A DNA stretch of 64,000 nucleotides. Origin: an uncultured Chthonomonas sp. (GTDB taxonomy: Bacteria > Armatimonadota > Chthonomonadetes > Chthonomonadales > CAJBBX01). The notes under the pieces were generated by a model, which did no database searches, was not told the DNA's origin, and saw only the letters and a list, made by a program, of their open reading frames with translations. Every line of letters begins with the position of its first letter. Position 1 is the first letter of the stretch. The translations under genes and the position numbers were made by a program. Where the stretch lies: contig CAJBBX010000106.1 in assembly GCA_903951425.1 (NCBI GenBank), positions 1-64,000 on the forward strand. The letters are read 5' to 3'. Of the stretch, positions 1-10,444 are shown in pieces.

Positions 1-2
1 CC

Positions 3-2294
3 ACGTTCGTGGGCGGCGCCGGAAGCGACATGTGTACCGCCATCGCCGTGGATTCCACGGGCTGCGTCGTCGGGGTCGGCACTAGCGGGTCCGTGAACTA
101 TCCCACTACGGCCGGCGCCTACTCGACGACCAAACCGGGCGCCCCTACCGCTACAGTGGGGATTGTCACCAAGCTCAACGCCGCCGGCAGCGGACTCGTC
201 TTCAGCACGTATCTGGGTGGCGGCGTCGATGACAACATCGCGGCCGTGGCGCTAGGTCCCACCGGCAACGTGTACACGTGCGGCCAGACGAAGAGCGGCG
301 CCTGGCCCACTACTCCGGGCGCCTACCGGACAACGAGGTACGGCGGCTCTACCGACTTCGACACGGTCGTCACCTGCCTCGCGGCCGACGGCGCCGCGCT
401 GGTCTACAGCACCTACTTCGGTACGGTAACCATCGACTTTGTATCCGGCATCGCCGTGGACGGGGTTGGGAGCGCCTACGTCTGCGGCAACTTCCAGTTT
501 CTCGTGCTTACCACGCCGGGCGCCTACCAGACCACCAGTGGCGGGAGCTGGGACGGCTATGTCGCCAAGTTCAACCCCGCCGGCTCGGCTCTGGTCTACG
601 CCACGGCGCTCGGCGGTAGCGGCATGGACAGCACCACGGGCATCACCGTCGCCGGCGGCGACGCCATCGTGACGGGCCGCACCGCTTCTGCCGACTTCCC
701 GACGACGGCAGGCGCCTACAAGACCACGGGAGACGCGGCCGGCGATGGCTTTGTGACCCGGCTGAACGCGGCGGGCAGTGCGCTCGTCGCCAGCACCTGC
801 TTCGGCGGCTCCGGGGACGACCATTCCCGCGCCGTCGCCAGTGACGCCGGCGGCAATATCTACCTGGCCGGCCTTACGAAATCGACCGATCTTCCCGTGA
901 CGGCTGGCGCCTACATGGTTACGAGGCCCATCAACGCAGACTCCAATTGCGGTTTCGTGGCCAAGCTGAACCCCGCCTGCAGCTCCCTCGTCTACTCTAC
1001 CTACCTGGGCGGCTCCAGCACGAGCCAGACCTTCTATGATAACCATCTGCTCGCAATCGCGGTGGATGCCTCCGGCGCGGCTTATGTGGCCGGCTCCTCC
1101 GCGGCGACCACCTATCCCACAACGCCCGGCGCCCACCAGACCACGCACCCCAACAGCGGTAACTCGGTGAAGGGCGTCTTCAGCAAGCTCAGCGCCGACG
1201 GATCGAACCTGCTCTACAGCACCTTCCTGGGCGGTGATGTCGGAAGCTGGGACCAGGCAACGGGGGTTGCCGTCGACGCAAGCGGCGTCTACGTTGCCGG
1301 GCGGTTCGGGGGCGGGCCCACAACGCCCGGCGCCTACCAGACCGCCAACGGCGGTGACCAGGATGTCTATGTGGTGAAGCTGAACCTCGGAGGCGAGACA
1401 TCGACGCTGACCGTGGACAACCTGGCCGCCACCGCCGGCGCCCGCATCACCCTTCGCGCCAAGCTCACCAAGTCCGGCTCGGCCTATGCCGGACAGCGGC
1501 TGGAGTTCCAGATCGACAGCGGCGCCTGGATCCCCTCTGAGATCCTGACCAGCACCGCCGGCGGCTACGCCACGCTGACCCTCACCGCGCCGGCCGCGGG
1601 AGCGCACACGATCAACTGCCGCTTCGCCGGCGGCGGCGGCGTCGACGGATCCACCGGCGCCGGGACCCTCACCTGTACCGCGCTGGTCGCCACCGCCGTC
1701 ACCTGCGTAGCGCTGACCGCAGGCCCCGCCGACGCCATCGGCCTCGTGGCCTACCTCGGCGCCTCCTCAAGCTCCACCACCGGCACGTCGGCCATCGCCG
1801 GCAAGCAGGTGGAGTTCCAGTTCAACGGCGGCTCCTGGACCGCGGCTTCCGGCCTCACCGATGCCAACGGCAAGGCCGCCCTGGCGGCCACGGCTCCGGC
1901 GACGGCGGGGACCTACACCATCAACGCCCGCTTCCTGGGCGACGCCACCTACGCCGCATCCACCGGCACGGCCAGCCTCACCGCGGCGGCCAAGCGGAAC
2001 GTCTACGTATACACCATCAATCGCACCGGCAAGGCGGCCACGGCGGGCTCGCTCTCGGCCTACTTCTACTGGTACCAGAAGAACGGCGCCCTGACGCCCG
2101 TCAGCGGCAAGTCCCTCCGGTTCCAGTGCGCCGGCACGAGCCTCGACACCACGGCCACCACCGACGCATCGGGCAGGGCCACCGTCACGGTCACCCCGGC
2201 CGCGGCAGGCTCCTTCCCCTTCACGGTGACCTTCACGGCGGATGCCGACTACAACGGCGGCACGGCATCGGGCGCCCTGACCGTCGCACCGTAG
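3..2294 (+). CDS. Secreted SBBP beta-propeller / Ig-like repeat protein (5' end cut by window)
   Basis: The reading frame is open from the first bases (T-F-V-G-G-A-G-S-D), which is the middle of an SBBP-type repeat, so the true start lies outside the window. Roughly residues 1-460 hold repeated units of about 50-60 residues with the signatures YSTYLGG, AVD.SG.AYV.G and PTTPGAYQTT, the SBBP (beta-propeller) pattern. The last 300 residues hold three Ig-like units of the kind G..V.FQ..G..... TDA.GKA.L..TAP. These are typical of large exported surface proteins; no enzyme motif is visible. A very stable hairpin follows the stop. The last gene of the window (61595-64000) has similar C-terminal Ig-like units. 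The domain call is firm; the role (adhesion or surface layer) is inference. Confidence 0.8.
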   Translation, partial: TFVGGAGSDMCTAIAVDSTGCVVGVGTSGSVNYPTTAGAYSTTKPGAPTATVGIVTKLNAAGSGLVFSTYLGGGVDDNIAAVALGPTGNVYTCGQTKSGAWPTTPGAYRTTRYGGSTDFDTVVTCLAADGAALVYSTYFGTVTIDFVSGIAVDGVGSAYVCGNFQFLVLTTPGAYQTTSGGSWDGYVAKFNPAGSALVYATALGGSGMDSTTGITVAGGDAIVTGRTASADFPTTAGAYKTTGDAAGDGFVTRLNAAGSALVASTCFGGSGDDHSRAVASDAGGNIYLAGLTKSTDLPVTAGAYMVTRPINADSNCGFVAKLNPACSSLVYSTYLGGSSTSQTFYDNHLLAIAVDASGAAYVAGSSAATTYPTTPGAHQTTHPNSGNSVKGVFSKLSADGSNLLYSTFLGGDVGSWDQATGVAVDASGVYVAGRFGGGPTTPGAYQTANGGDQDVYVVKLNLGGETSTLTVDNLAATAGARITLRAKLTKSGSAYAGQRLEFQIDSGAWIPSEILTSTAGGYATLTLTAPAAGAHTINCRFAGGGGVDGSTGAGTLTCTALVATAVTCVALTAGPADAIGLVAYLGASSSSTTGTSAIAGKQVEFQFNGGSWTAASGLTDANGKAALAATAPATAGTYTINARFLGDATYAASTGTASLTAAAKRNVYVYTINRTGKAATAGSLSAYFYWYQKNGALTPVSGKSLRFQCAGTSLDTTATTDASGRATVTVTPAAAGSFPFTVTFTADADYNGGTASGALTVAP

Positions 2295-2322
2295 CCCAAC
2301 GCCCCAACCGAATACGCACCCA

Positions 2323-2354
2323 GCGCCCCCGGAGGCTTCGGCTTCCGGGGGCGC
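2323..2354. terminator. Hairpin terminator between convergent genes
   Basis: A 14-bp stem (with one G-U pair) closes on a cUUCGg tetraloop at 2336-2341. It sits between the stops of the + gene ending at 2294 and the - gene ending at 2387, so it can serve both. There is no clear T-tract. Confidence 0.7.
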
Positions 2355-2386
2355 TTCGGCGTCGGGGCGGGACGAGGGCCTGTGTG

Positions 2387-3730
<1,344 letters not shown>

Positions 3731-3855
3731 CGGGTCACCTCCATGACCTGCGCGCGTGGCGCCGCCCTCTGCGGGCACGCGGAGTACACCCCTAGTCTAC
3801 TTCTGCCGGACGCGGATGCGAGCCGCGCCGGGCGAGTTGCCGCGGCGTCGCGACG

Positions 3856-3861
3856 TATACT
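3856..3861 (+). promoter_or_regulatory. -10 box (TATACT) placed for a leaderless transcript
   Basis: TATACT ends 5 nt before the ATG at 3867, so initiation at the usual distance would fall on the start codon at 3867 or 3870. No Shine-Dalgarno sequence precedes the ATG. No convincing -35 box is visible. Confidence 0.4.
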
Positions 3862-3866
3862 TGGGC

Positions 3867-6044
3867 ATGATGAAGACCACACGCGCCGACCGGGGCCTGC
3901 CGGCCCTTCTCCTCATCGCAGCCGTGGCCGCGCTGGCTCCGGCCCGAACACGCGCCCACGGCGAGTTCGCCTACCAGCTGCCTGCCGCGCCGCCGCAGAC
4001 CAACGTCACGTCGCCCTTCCTGGAGCACTCGTACCGCTTTGTCAGCGAGCTGGCCCAGCGCTGCCCCACGGCGCGCCAGTCCGAGGCGATGGCCGCCGCT
4101 GAGACGGTATACCAGGTTGTCTGGGCCTGGCGGCCGTCGCCACCCACGGCGGCCGAGGTCTCCGGCGCGGAGCAGGCCGTGCGGAACGCACTGGCGCAGG
4201 TCGAGCGCGAATACCAGGCCGTCCGCATCGAGGTGGGCGCCGGCGGGCTGCGATCCGAGCCGCGGAAGCCCCTTCGGGCAGCCCTGGGACTTGAGGGATA
4301 CGTGGCGCTCCGGCTCACCAACGGCGGCGCCGCCGACGTGACGATCCAGCCGAGCATCGCGGGGGTGGCGCTGGCGCCTGTGACCGTTCCGCCGATGCGG
4401 CGCGAGACCGACGACGCGCGCTGGGTGCTGGCGCCCTGGACGCCCGACCGGACGGGCAGCCAGACGGTGGAGGTGCGGCTGGGCGATGCGGGCACGCTCC
4501 GCCTGCCCGTGGTGGTCGAACGCCCGGCACTGCTCCGGGGCCGCATCCTGGACGCCGAGACGGGCAAGCCCTGGCCGGGCCGCGTCACCGTGCAGGGGAG
4601 CGACGGCGTCCTGCGGCACGGCGAGGCGTTCAAGGCCAACACGACGATCTCCGAGAAGCCGGTCGTCTTCCGGCCCGCCTCCTACCGCCTGCCCTTCTTC
4701 TACTCCGACGGCTCCTTCGACGTCGTGACGCCGCCGGGCGCCACGCGGATCACGCTGGAGAGGGGCTTCGAGTATGGCCGCGCGCACCTGAGCGTCCAAC
4801 TGCGGGCCGGGGAGACTCGCTCCGTGACGCTGTCCTTGCGGCGCTTCATCGACCTGCGCAAGATGGGCTGGGTCTCCGGCGACACGCACGTCCACTGGGT
4901 GCGCAACACCTGGGACGTGAACGAGGAGCTCGGCCTGCTCGGCATGGTGCAGCGCGCCGAGGATGTCAGGGTCGTGAACAACCTGACGCTCTACCAGTAC
5001 CGCCCGGCCGACCAGGGCGGCGCCTTCGTGAAGCCGGACCACCACCCCATGGGCCCCGTGCCCGGTATGTGCGACGACGCCTGGCATGTCCAGATGGCCG
5101 AGGAGTACCGGAACGACAACCACTACGGGCACATCAACCTGCTGGGGCTGACGCGCCTTATCGAGCCGATCGCCGCCGGCGCCGGCAGCGGAGGTCCGGC
5201 CGGCACGCCGGACTGGCCCACGAACCGGCCGATCATCGAGCAGGCGCGGCGGCAGGGCGGCATCAGCATCGAGGCGCACAACCTGGGCCCGTTCATGGCC
5301 TCGGCAGTGGCCGCCAACGTGGTCCTGGGCCTGTCGGACAGCCTCGACCAGCTCGACGCGGAGCCCTACTACCGGTTCCTGAACTGCGGCATCCACATCG
5401 GGCTATCGAACGGTAGCGACCATCCGGCCCGCGTGGTGGGTTGCGCGCGCGTCTACGCCCGCATGCCCCGGGCCTCCGGCCGGCCGCTACCCTACACCTA
5501 CGCGCGCTGGCTCGACGCCGTCCGCGGCGGCCGCACCTTCACCACATCCGGCCCGCTGTTGCTGCTCAGGGTGAATGGGCGCGAGCCGGGCGACACGCTC
5601 GACCTGCCGTCAGGCGCCATGGTGGATGTGGAGGTGCGCGCACTGTCGCGCGACCCGCTGGGCGTCGTGGAGGTCGTAGCCAACGGGCGCGTGCTGAAGT
5701 CGGTGCGGACGCAGGGCCGGAGCTGCACGGTGCGGCTGAAGGTGCGGGCCGACGAGAGCCGGTGGTTCTGCGCCAGGGCGTCACGGAACGGCGTCTGGAA
5801 CGCCGTCCTGTCGCCCGATGTGGCCCATACCAGCGCCGTCTACACCCGCGTGGGCGGGCGCGAGGTAAAGCGCACCGACGACGCGCGGTTCTTCGCGGCC
5901 AACCTGCAGGAGCATGTGCGGCGGCTGGAGGCCATGGGCGTCTTCCAGAACGCGGAGCAGCGCGCCCAGGCCGTGGCCGAAGCGCGGGAGGGCATCGCCC
6001 GCTACGAGGCGATCGCCGCCGAGGCTGCGAAGGAACAGCGGTGA
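3867..6044 (+). CDS. CehA/McbA-type PHP-domain metallohydrolase, secreted
   Basis: 725 residues. A signal peptide with a hydrophobic core (LPALLLIAAVAALAPA) is followed by an N-terminal helical and beta-rich region and a carboxypeptidase-regulatory-like segment (RGRILDAETGKPWPGRVTVQ). The PHP catalytic region begins with GDTHVHW, the first HxH metal motif, near residue 337. Later histidines (DHHP, EAHN, SDHP) are consistent with a metal cluster. Family members are metal-dependent hydrolases of phosphate or carbamate esters. The start at 3867 (ATGATG) fits the signal peptide; the frame extends further upstream without a ribosome site. The C-terminal 45 residues are charged and helical. The substrate is unknown; a second, Tat-exported CehA-like protein lies at 42755-44263. 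Confidence 0.78.
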   Translation: MMKTTRADRGLPALLLIAAVAALAPARTRAHGEFAYQLPAAPPQTNVTSPFLEHSYRFVSELAQRCPTARQSEAMAAAETVYQVVWAWRPSPPTAAEVSGAEQAVRNALAQVEREYQAVRIEVGAGGLRSEPRKPLRAALGLEGYVALRLTNGGAADVTIQPSIAGVALAPVTVPPMRRETDDARWVLAPWTPDRTGSQTVEVRLGDAGTLRLPVVVERPALLRGRILDAETGKPWPGRVTVQGSDGVLRHGEAFKANTTISEKPVVFRPASYRLPFFYSDGSFDVVTPPGATRITLERGFEYGRAHLSVQLRAGETRSVTLSLRRFIDLRKMGWVSGDTHVHWVRNTWDVNEELGLLGMVQRAEDVRVVNNLTLYQYRPADQGGAFVKPDHHPMGPVPGMCDDAWHVQMAEEYRNDNHYGHINLLGLTRLIEPIAAGAGSGGPAGTPDWPTNRPIIEQARRQGGISIEAHNLGPFMASAVAANVVLGLSDSLDQLDAEPYYRFLNCGIHIGLSNGSDHPARVVGCARVYARMPRASGRPLPYTYARWLDAVRGGRTFTTSGPLLLLRVNGREPGDTLDLPSGAMVDVEVRALSRDPLGVVEVVANGRVLKSVRTQGRSCTVRLKVRADESRWFCARASRNGVWNAVLSPDVAHTSAVYTRVGGREVKRTDDARFFAANLQEHVRRLEAMGVFQNAEQRAQAVAEAREGIARYEAIAAEAAKEQR

Positions 6045-6049
6045 TGAGG

Positions 6050-6096
6050 GCCGGCCGGGCCCCGGGGCCTCCGTGAGGCCCGCGAACCCGGCCGGC
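6050..6096. terminator. Hairpin between convergent genes
   Basis: A perfect 10-bp GC stem (6050-6059 with 6087-6096) encloses a smaller GC hairpin, between the stops at 6044 (+) and 6114 (-). There is no T-tract. Confidence 0.55.
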
Positions 6097-6113
6097 AACC
6101 AGCGTCGGCTCGG

Positions 6114-7049
6114 TTACTTCCCGGCGATGATGTCGTCCAAGCGGCTCCGGAACTCGGTCAGCGACAGGCCGCCGTCCTCGATGGTGAGCCAGCCGTTGTA
6201 CTTCACGGCCTCCAGGGCGTCGCGCACGGCGGGCCAGTTGACGCTGCCGTCGCGCGGGTGTGCCCAGTCGCCGACGTGGCCGTTGGCGGCCAGCTTGAAG
6301 TCCTTGATGTGTATCTTCGACAGGTGCTTGCCGAAGGTGCGGATCCACTGCTCCGGTGGGACCATGTACTTGACGTGGTTGCCGACGTCGAAGTAGACCT
6401 TGACCCAGGGGCTCCGGAACGAGGCGACCAGGTTCATGAGCAGGTCCGGCTTCACCCAGAGGTTGTTCCAGACGTTCTCGATGGCGATGGCGACCTTCAG
6501 CTTCTGGGCCAGCGGCACCAGCGGCTTGATCGCCTCATGGGCCTGGTCGGTGGCTCGGTCATGCGCCTCGATGTAGGCCGCGTACTTCGTGTTGTCGCCG
6601 CTGACGACCTGCTTCAGGTAACCGGTCTTCGGGTCGAAGCGGATGTCCCACTCCCACGCCTCGGGCATGGCCATGCCGCCGATGCGCCCCGGCACGATGA
6701 GGACCGCGTCGGCGCCGAAGCCGGCGGCAGCGATCAGCGCCTTCTCCAGCACGCCCGGGTCCCATCCGGCTAGCACCGAGTGGATGCGCATGCCCATGCG
6801 CTCGGCGATCTCGCGGCACTGCTTCGCCTCGTCCTCGGGTAGCAGCGCGGTGGTCTCCACGCCGTCGAACCCGGCATCCTTCAGCGGCCGCAGCGCTGCC
6901 TCGTCAGGCTTGCCGACGATCATCGCGCGGTGCAGCTTGGTCTTGTAAGTCTTCTGCTCAGACATTGCAGCGCCTCCCATGAGCCCAAGGGCTACCACAC
7001 CCGAAGCCGCGACGAACTCGCGGCGGCTGGTCGTACCGAAGCGTGTCAT
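6114..7049 (-). CDS. Sugar phosphate isomerase/epimerase-like TIM barrel, Tat-exported
   Basis: 311 residues. The start has a twin-arginine signal ([11 protein letters not shown]) and GGAGGAG 3 nt upstream. The rest is an AP-endonuclease-2/xylose-isomerase-like TIM barrel: ALRPLKDAGFDGVETT at its beginning, IAIENVWNN in the middle (a typical metal-ligand Glu strand), VYFDVGNH, and KIHIKDF near the end. Members isomerise or epimerise sugars with a divalent metal. Its N-terminus resembles that of the oxidoreductase at 2387-3730, and the two often occur together, so a shared exported sugar pathway is likely. The exact sugar is unknown. Confidence 0.85.
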   Translation of the reverse strand: MTRFGTTSRREFVAASGVVALGLMGGAAMSEQKTYKTKLHRAMIVGKPDEAALRPLKDAGFDGVETTALLPEDEAKQCREIAERMGMRIHSVLAGWDPGVLEKALIAAAGFGADAVLIVPGRIGGMAMPEAWEWDIRFDPKTGYLKQVVSGDNTKYAAYIEAHDRATDQAHEAIKPLVPLAQKLKVAIAIENVWNNLWVKPDLLMNLVASFRSPWVKVYFDVGNHVKYMVPPEQWIRTFGKHLSKIHIKDFKLAANGHVGDWAHPRDGSVNWPAVRDALEAVKYNGWLTIEDGGLSLTEFRSRLDDIIAGK

Positions 7050-7195
7050 CTCACTCCTCCAGGGCTTCGCGGACGTGTGCTGCGGAGACAGGCCGTCCGT
7101 CCGCTCGGCATCTCATCGTTAGGTTCGCCCCGTCCGACCAGATACCCTCCCTGCGCGGGCGAAGAACACGCCGACGCGTCACATCGCGCGATGCA

Positions 7196-7222
7196 TTGAT
7201 GCTTCGCTGAAACCAGTACACT
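7196..7222 (+). promoter_or_regulatory. Possible promoter of the NTF2/H-x9-DG gene
   Basis: TTGATG at 7196-7201 and TACACT at 7217-7222 are separated by 15 bp, slightly short for a sigma-70 promoter. The transcript would start near 7229, about 38 nt before the ATG. Confidence 0.35.
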
Positions 7223-7266
7223 TCTGGCCGTGTAGTCGGTCTGTACACCCCAAGGAGGATCGTGCG

Positions 7267-8181
7267 ATGAGGCGACTGATTGCTCTTCCGGCCCTGCTCC
7301 TGGCGTTCGCGCCTGCCTGCCTGCTCGCGCAGACCGAGGCCAAGGCCCCGGACCGCTCCACCCCCGAAGCCACGGTGCGCACCTTCGTCGACGCGTTCAA
7401 CCGGTTCGACCTTGACGCGCTGGTGGCCTGCGTGGCGGGCGCCAAGAAGAACGCCATGCTCGAGGAGATGGGCAAGAACACCGGGGGCATGCCCGAGCTC
7501 GCGATCTCGGCGATCGAGGTGAAGGCCGACGGCGACAACGCCACGGCCAAGGTGAAGCTGGACCCCGAGAAGCTCAAGGCCCCCGCCGACGCCAAGTTCG
7601 TGGCCGAGGAGACCGTGAAGCTCAAGCGGACCGGCGGCGCCTGGCAGATCGTGCCCATGGAGCTTGTCGAGCTGATGAAGCTGATGGGCCCGTCCGCCAA
7701 CTCACAGCAGGCCTATCCGGTGCTGACGATGATGGCATCCATGTTCGTCCGCTTCGAGGAGATGATGGCCCAGGGCGCCGCCGAGGCCCGCGCCGGCGCC
7801 GCTGCGCCCGGCAAGCCGGATTGCATGTCCAACGTGAAGCAGCTCTGCCTCGCCGCCATGATGTGCGCCGCCGACTTCAACGACCTCTACGCCTTCTCGC
7901 CGACGAACCTGAAGGCGCGGCTTATGCCCTACAGCCGCGACGCCAAGCTCTTCGCCTGCCCGAACGCCAGAGGGGCTCCGGCAGCCTACTCCATGAACCC
8001 GGCGGTCGCGGCGAAGAAGATGAGCAAGATCGTCCACCCCGAGCGGCTCGTCCTCTTCTACGAGGGCTCCAAGGGCAAGCTGGCTTACCGCCACAAGGGC
8101 AAGGCCACGGTCGGCTTCTGCGACGGGCATGTCGAGCAGGTGACGCCCAAGCGCGCCGCTGCGCTCCGCTGGAAGCCCTGA
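7267..8181 (+). CDS. Exported NTF2-like domain fused to a prepilin-type H-x9-DG domain
   Basis: 304 residues with a signal peptide (LIALPALLLAFAPACLLA). Residues about 30-145 look like an NTF2/SnoaL-like domain (STPEATVRTFVDAFNRFDLD at its start, GGAWQIVPME at its end). Residues about 180-304 match the globular part of the prepilin-like family common in this window: CMSNVKQLCLAAMMCAADFN corresponds to the usual [18 protein letters not shown], and YRHKGKATVGFCDGHVEQV holds H-x9-DG. The hydrophobic prepilin helix (FTLIELL...) is absent and replaced by a cleavable signal. So this is a soluble or periplasmic relative of the pseudopilins. AAGGAGG lies 7-13 nt upstream of the ATG. Domain boundaries are by eye; the function is unknown. 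Confidence 0.75.
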   Translation: MRRLIALPALLLAFAPACLLAQTEAKAPDRSTPEATVRTFVDAFNRFDLDALVACVAGAKKNAMLEEMGKNTGGMPELAISAIEVKADGDNATAKVKLDPEKLKAPADAKFVAEETVKLKRTGGAWQIVPMELVELMKLMGPSANSQQAYPVLTMMASMFVRFEEMMAQGAAEARAGAAAPGKPDCMSNVKQLCLAAMMCAADFNDLYAFSPTNLKARLMPYSRDAKLFACPNARGAPAAYSMNPAVAAKKMSKIVHPERLVLFYEGSKGKLAYRHKGKATVGFCDGHVEQVTPKRAAALRWKP

Positions 8182-8262
8182 GGCCGCACGCAGGCAGGAT
8201 TCCGCCCCGCCGGTCGCCAATAGACCCGCAGCGCCTGCGGCCACGGCGCGGCGAGGTGCCAT

Positions 8263-9663
8263 ATGGCGGAGCAGGCGGGGCGGTTCAGCAGGCGGGCGGT
8301 GTTGGCGGGCGCATTGGGCGCCGCAGCCGCGCCGCGGGGGATGACGATGGTCGATGATCCGCGCCTGCCCGTGCCGACGCCGGAGCAACTCGCCTGGCAA
8401 GAGGCCGAGCTGAGCGTGTTCTTCCACTTCGGGGTGAACACGTTCACCAACCGCGAGTGGGGCGAGGGAACCGAAGACCCGGCCATCTTCAATCCCGAGT
8501 CGCTCGACGCCGAGCAGTGGGTCGATGCCGCCAAGCAGGCGGGCTTCAAGTACCTGATCCTCACAGCCAAGCACCACGACGGCTTCTGCCTCTGGCCCAG
8601 CCGCCACACGAAGCACTCTGTGGCGGCCAGTCCCTGGCGCGGCGGCAAGGGCGACGTGCTGGGCGATTTCGCCAAGGCCGTCCACGCGGCCAAGCTGAAA
8701 CTCGGCATCTACATCTCGCCCTGGGACCGCCACGAGCCCTGCTACGGAGACTCGCCGGCGTACAACAAGCATTTCGTCGCCCAGCTTGACGAGGCGCTCA
8801 CCCGCTACGGCGAGGTAGGCGAAGTCTGGTTCGACGGCGCCTGCGGCGAAGGCCCCAACGGCAAGCGGCAGGAGTACGCATGGGATGACTTCTACGCCAC
8901 CGTCCGCAAGCGGCAACCCAAGGCGCTCATCGCCATCTGCGGGCCGGACATCCGCTGGGTGGGCAACGAAGACGGCTACGCACGGGAGACCGAGTGGTCG
9001 ATCCAGCCCGCGCCCAACGGCGCCCGCGCTGTCGTCGACGGCAAGGCCTGGTGGCCCGCCGAGTGCGACGTCTCCATCCGGCCCGGCTGGTTCTGGCATC
9101 CCGCCGAAGACGCCCGCGTGAAGCCGCTGGACCACCTGCTCGACATCTACTTCCGCTCCGTCGGCCGCAACAGCATGCTCCTTCTCAACGTGCCGCCCAA
9201 CCGGCACGGAGTGCTGGCCGACCCCGACGTGGCGCGGCTGGCTGAGTTCGGCGCGGCGGTCCGGCGCATGTTCGGCCAAGACCTGGCGCGGGGCAAGCGA
9301 GTGACGGCATCGGCGGGCAAAGGCGGCGCGCTGACCGACGGGCGGCCCTCCACGCACTGGTCCGTCTCCGGCGGCCTGCCGGCAAGCGCGGAGGTCGACC
9401 TGGGCTCCCCGGTCACCTTCGACGTCGTCTGTACGCAGGAGCAGGTCTCCCGGAGCCAGCGCGTCGAGGCCTACCGCGTGGAGGCCCGCGTCGATGGCGA
9501 GTGGCGCACCCTGGTGCAGGGGACCACCATCGGCCGCAAGAAGCTGGACCGCATGCGCCCCGTCACAGCGGACCGCGTGCGTCTAACGCTGGAGAAGGCA
9601 CTTGCGCCGCCCATGGTGACCGCGCTCGGCCTCTACCGCACCGGCGCGCCCGGCACCGAGTAG
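8263..9663 (+). CDS. Alpha-L-fucosidase (GH29) with C-terminal discoidin-like domain
   Basis: 466 residues. A Tat-like N-terminus (RFSRRAVLAGALGAAAA) precedes a GH29 TIM barrel: FFHFGVNTF near residue 53, the conserved AKHHDGFCLW at 102-111, and EVWFDGACG with the likely nucleophile Asp191. The C-terminal 130 residues resemble a F5/8 type C (discoidin) carbohydrate-binding domain (VTASAGKGGALTDGRPSTHW). GH29 enzymes release L-fucose by a retaining mechanism. GAGGTG lies 4-9 nt before the ATG. It lies among other secreted glycosidases and probably acts in the periplasm or outside. The general acid was not identified. Confidence 0.88.
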   Translation: MAEQAGRFSRRAVLAGALGAAAAPRGMTMVDDPRLPVPTPEQLAWQEAELSVFFHFGVNTFTNREWGEGTEDPAIFNPESLDAEQWVDAAKQAGFKYLILTAKHHDGFCLWPSRHTKHSVAASPWRGGKGDVLGDFAKAVHAAKLKLGIYISPWDRHEPCYGDSPAYNKHFVAQLDEALTRYGEVGEVWFDGACGEGPNGKRQEYAWDDFYATVRKRQPKALIAICGPDIRWVGNEDGYARETEWSIQPAPNGARAVVDGKAWWPAECDVSIRPGWFWHPAEDARVKPLDHLLDIYFRSVGRNSMLLLNVPPNRHGVLADPDVARLAEFGAAVRRMFGQDLARGKRVTASAGKGGALTDGRPSTHWSVSGGLPASAEVDLGSPVTFDVVCTQEQVSRSQRVEAYRVEARVDGEWRTLVQGTTIGRKKLDRMRPVTADRVRLTLEKALAPPMVTALGLYRTGAPGTE

Positions 9664-9698
9664 CCGATGGCCTCCGGACACACCGAGCCGCGCCACCT

Positions 9699-10265
9699 AT
9701 GAGCCTGGCTGAACTACTCCTTATCGCGCTAGGCCTGGCCATGGACGCCTTCGCGGTCGCCGTCGCCAGCAGCGTGGCGCTCGGCAAGGCCTCGCCGCGC
9801 CAGGTCTTCCGCCTCTCGTTCCACTTCGGCCTCTTCCAGGCCATGATGCCGGCGCTGGGTTGGCTCGCGGGCCTCTCCGTGCGCGACTCCATGCAGTCGT
9901 GGGACCACTGGGTGGCATTCGGGCTCCTGACCGCCATCGGCGGGCGAGCCTGCTGGGCGGCGCTCCACGGCGAAGGTGACGAGGAGCGCAAGGCCTCTGA
10001 CCCCACCCGCGGCGCCTCGCTGGTCTCGCTCTCCATCGCCACCAGCATCGATGCCCTGGCCGTGGGCGTCAGCTTCTCCATGCTCCGGGTCGTGGTCTGG
10101 CAGGCGTCGGCCATCATCGGCATCGTGGCGGGCGCCATGACGGTTCTCGGCATGGCCCTAGGCGCTCGCCTGGGCGCCCGGTTCGGCGAACGCATGGAAC
10201 TGGTGGGCGGCCTGGTGCTGATCGGCATCGGGCTCAAGATCCTCGGAGATCACCTGCTCCGTTAG
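9699..10265 (+). CDS. mntP: Manganese efflux pump MntP
   Basis: 188 residues, the usual length of the family, with about six membrane segments. The two repeated motifs of the family are present: GLAMDAFAVAVASS near the start and SIDALAVGVSFS in the second half, the Asp residues being those thought to bind Mn2+. The ATG at 9699 begins the first membrane helix (MSLAELLLIALGLAMDAF); a longer frame upstream is spurious. It follows the fucosidase gene by 35 nt but is functionally unrelated. MntP exports Mn2+ across the cytoplasmic membrane. No Mn riboswitch was seen in the short upstream gap. Confidence 0.93.
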   Translation: MSLAELLLIALGLAMDAFAVAVASSVALGKASPRQVFRLSFHFGLFQAMMPALGWLAGLSVRDSMQSWDHWVAFGLLTAIGGRACWAALHGEGDEERKASDPTRGASLVSLSIATSIDALAVGVSFSMLRVVVWQASAIIGIVAGAMTVLGMALGARLGARFGERMELVGGLVLIGIGLKILGDHLLR

Positions 10266-10444
10266 CAGACCGTTATTCCTGCCCCTTTTTGCCTCCTATC
10301 CGTTCCGCTCGGTTCGGCTCCACCGGTATCATCGCGCCTCGGGACATCCTCTACTAGGCACGATGGTGCTTGGGACGCGAGACAGGCCAGCCGCGGCACG
10401 GCGGGCTCCCCGTACGGAAGCCGCCCCGAGCGAAAGGGAAACAC

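Noticed and set aside
252-1607. Long open frame of 451 codons on the - strand
   Set aside because: It is antisense to the SBBP/Ig-repeat gene, whose frame shows clear repeats; the antisense product is low-complexity Gly/Ala/Arg/Val without domains, a usual effect of high GC.
3792-5396. Long open frame of 534 codons on the - strand
   Set aside because: Shadow of the PHP hydrolase gene; no ribosome site and no recognisable domain.
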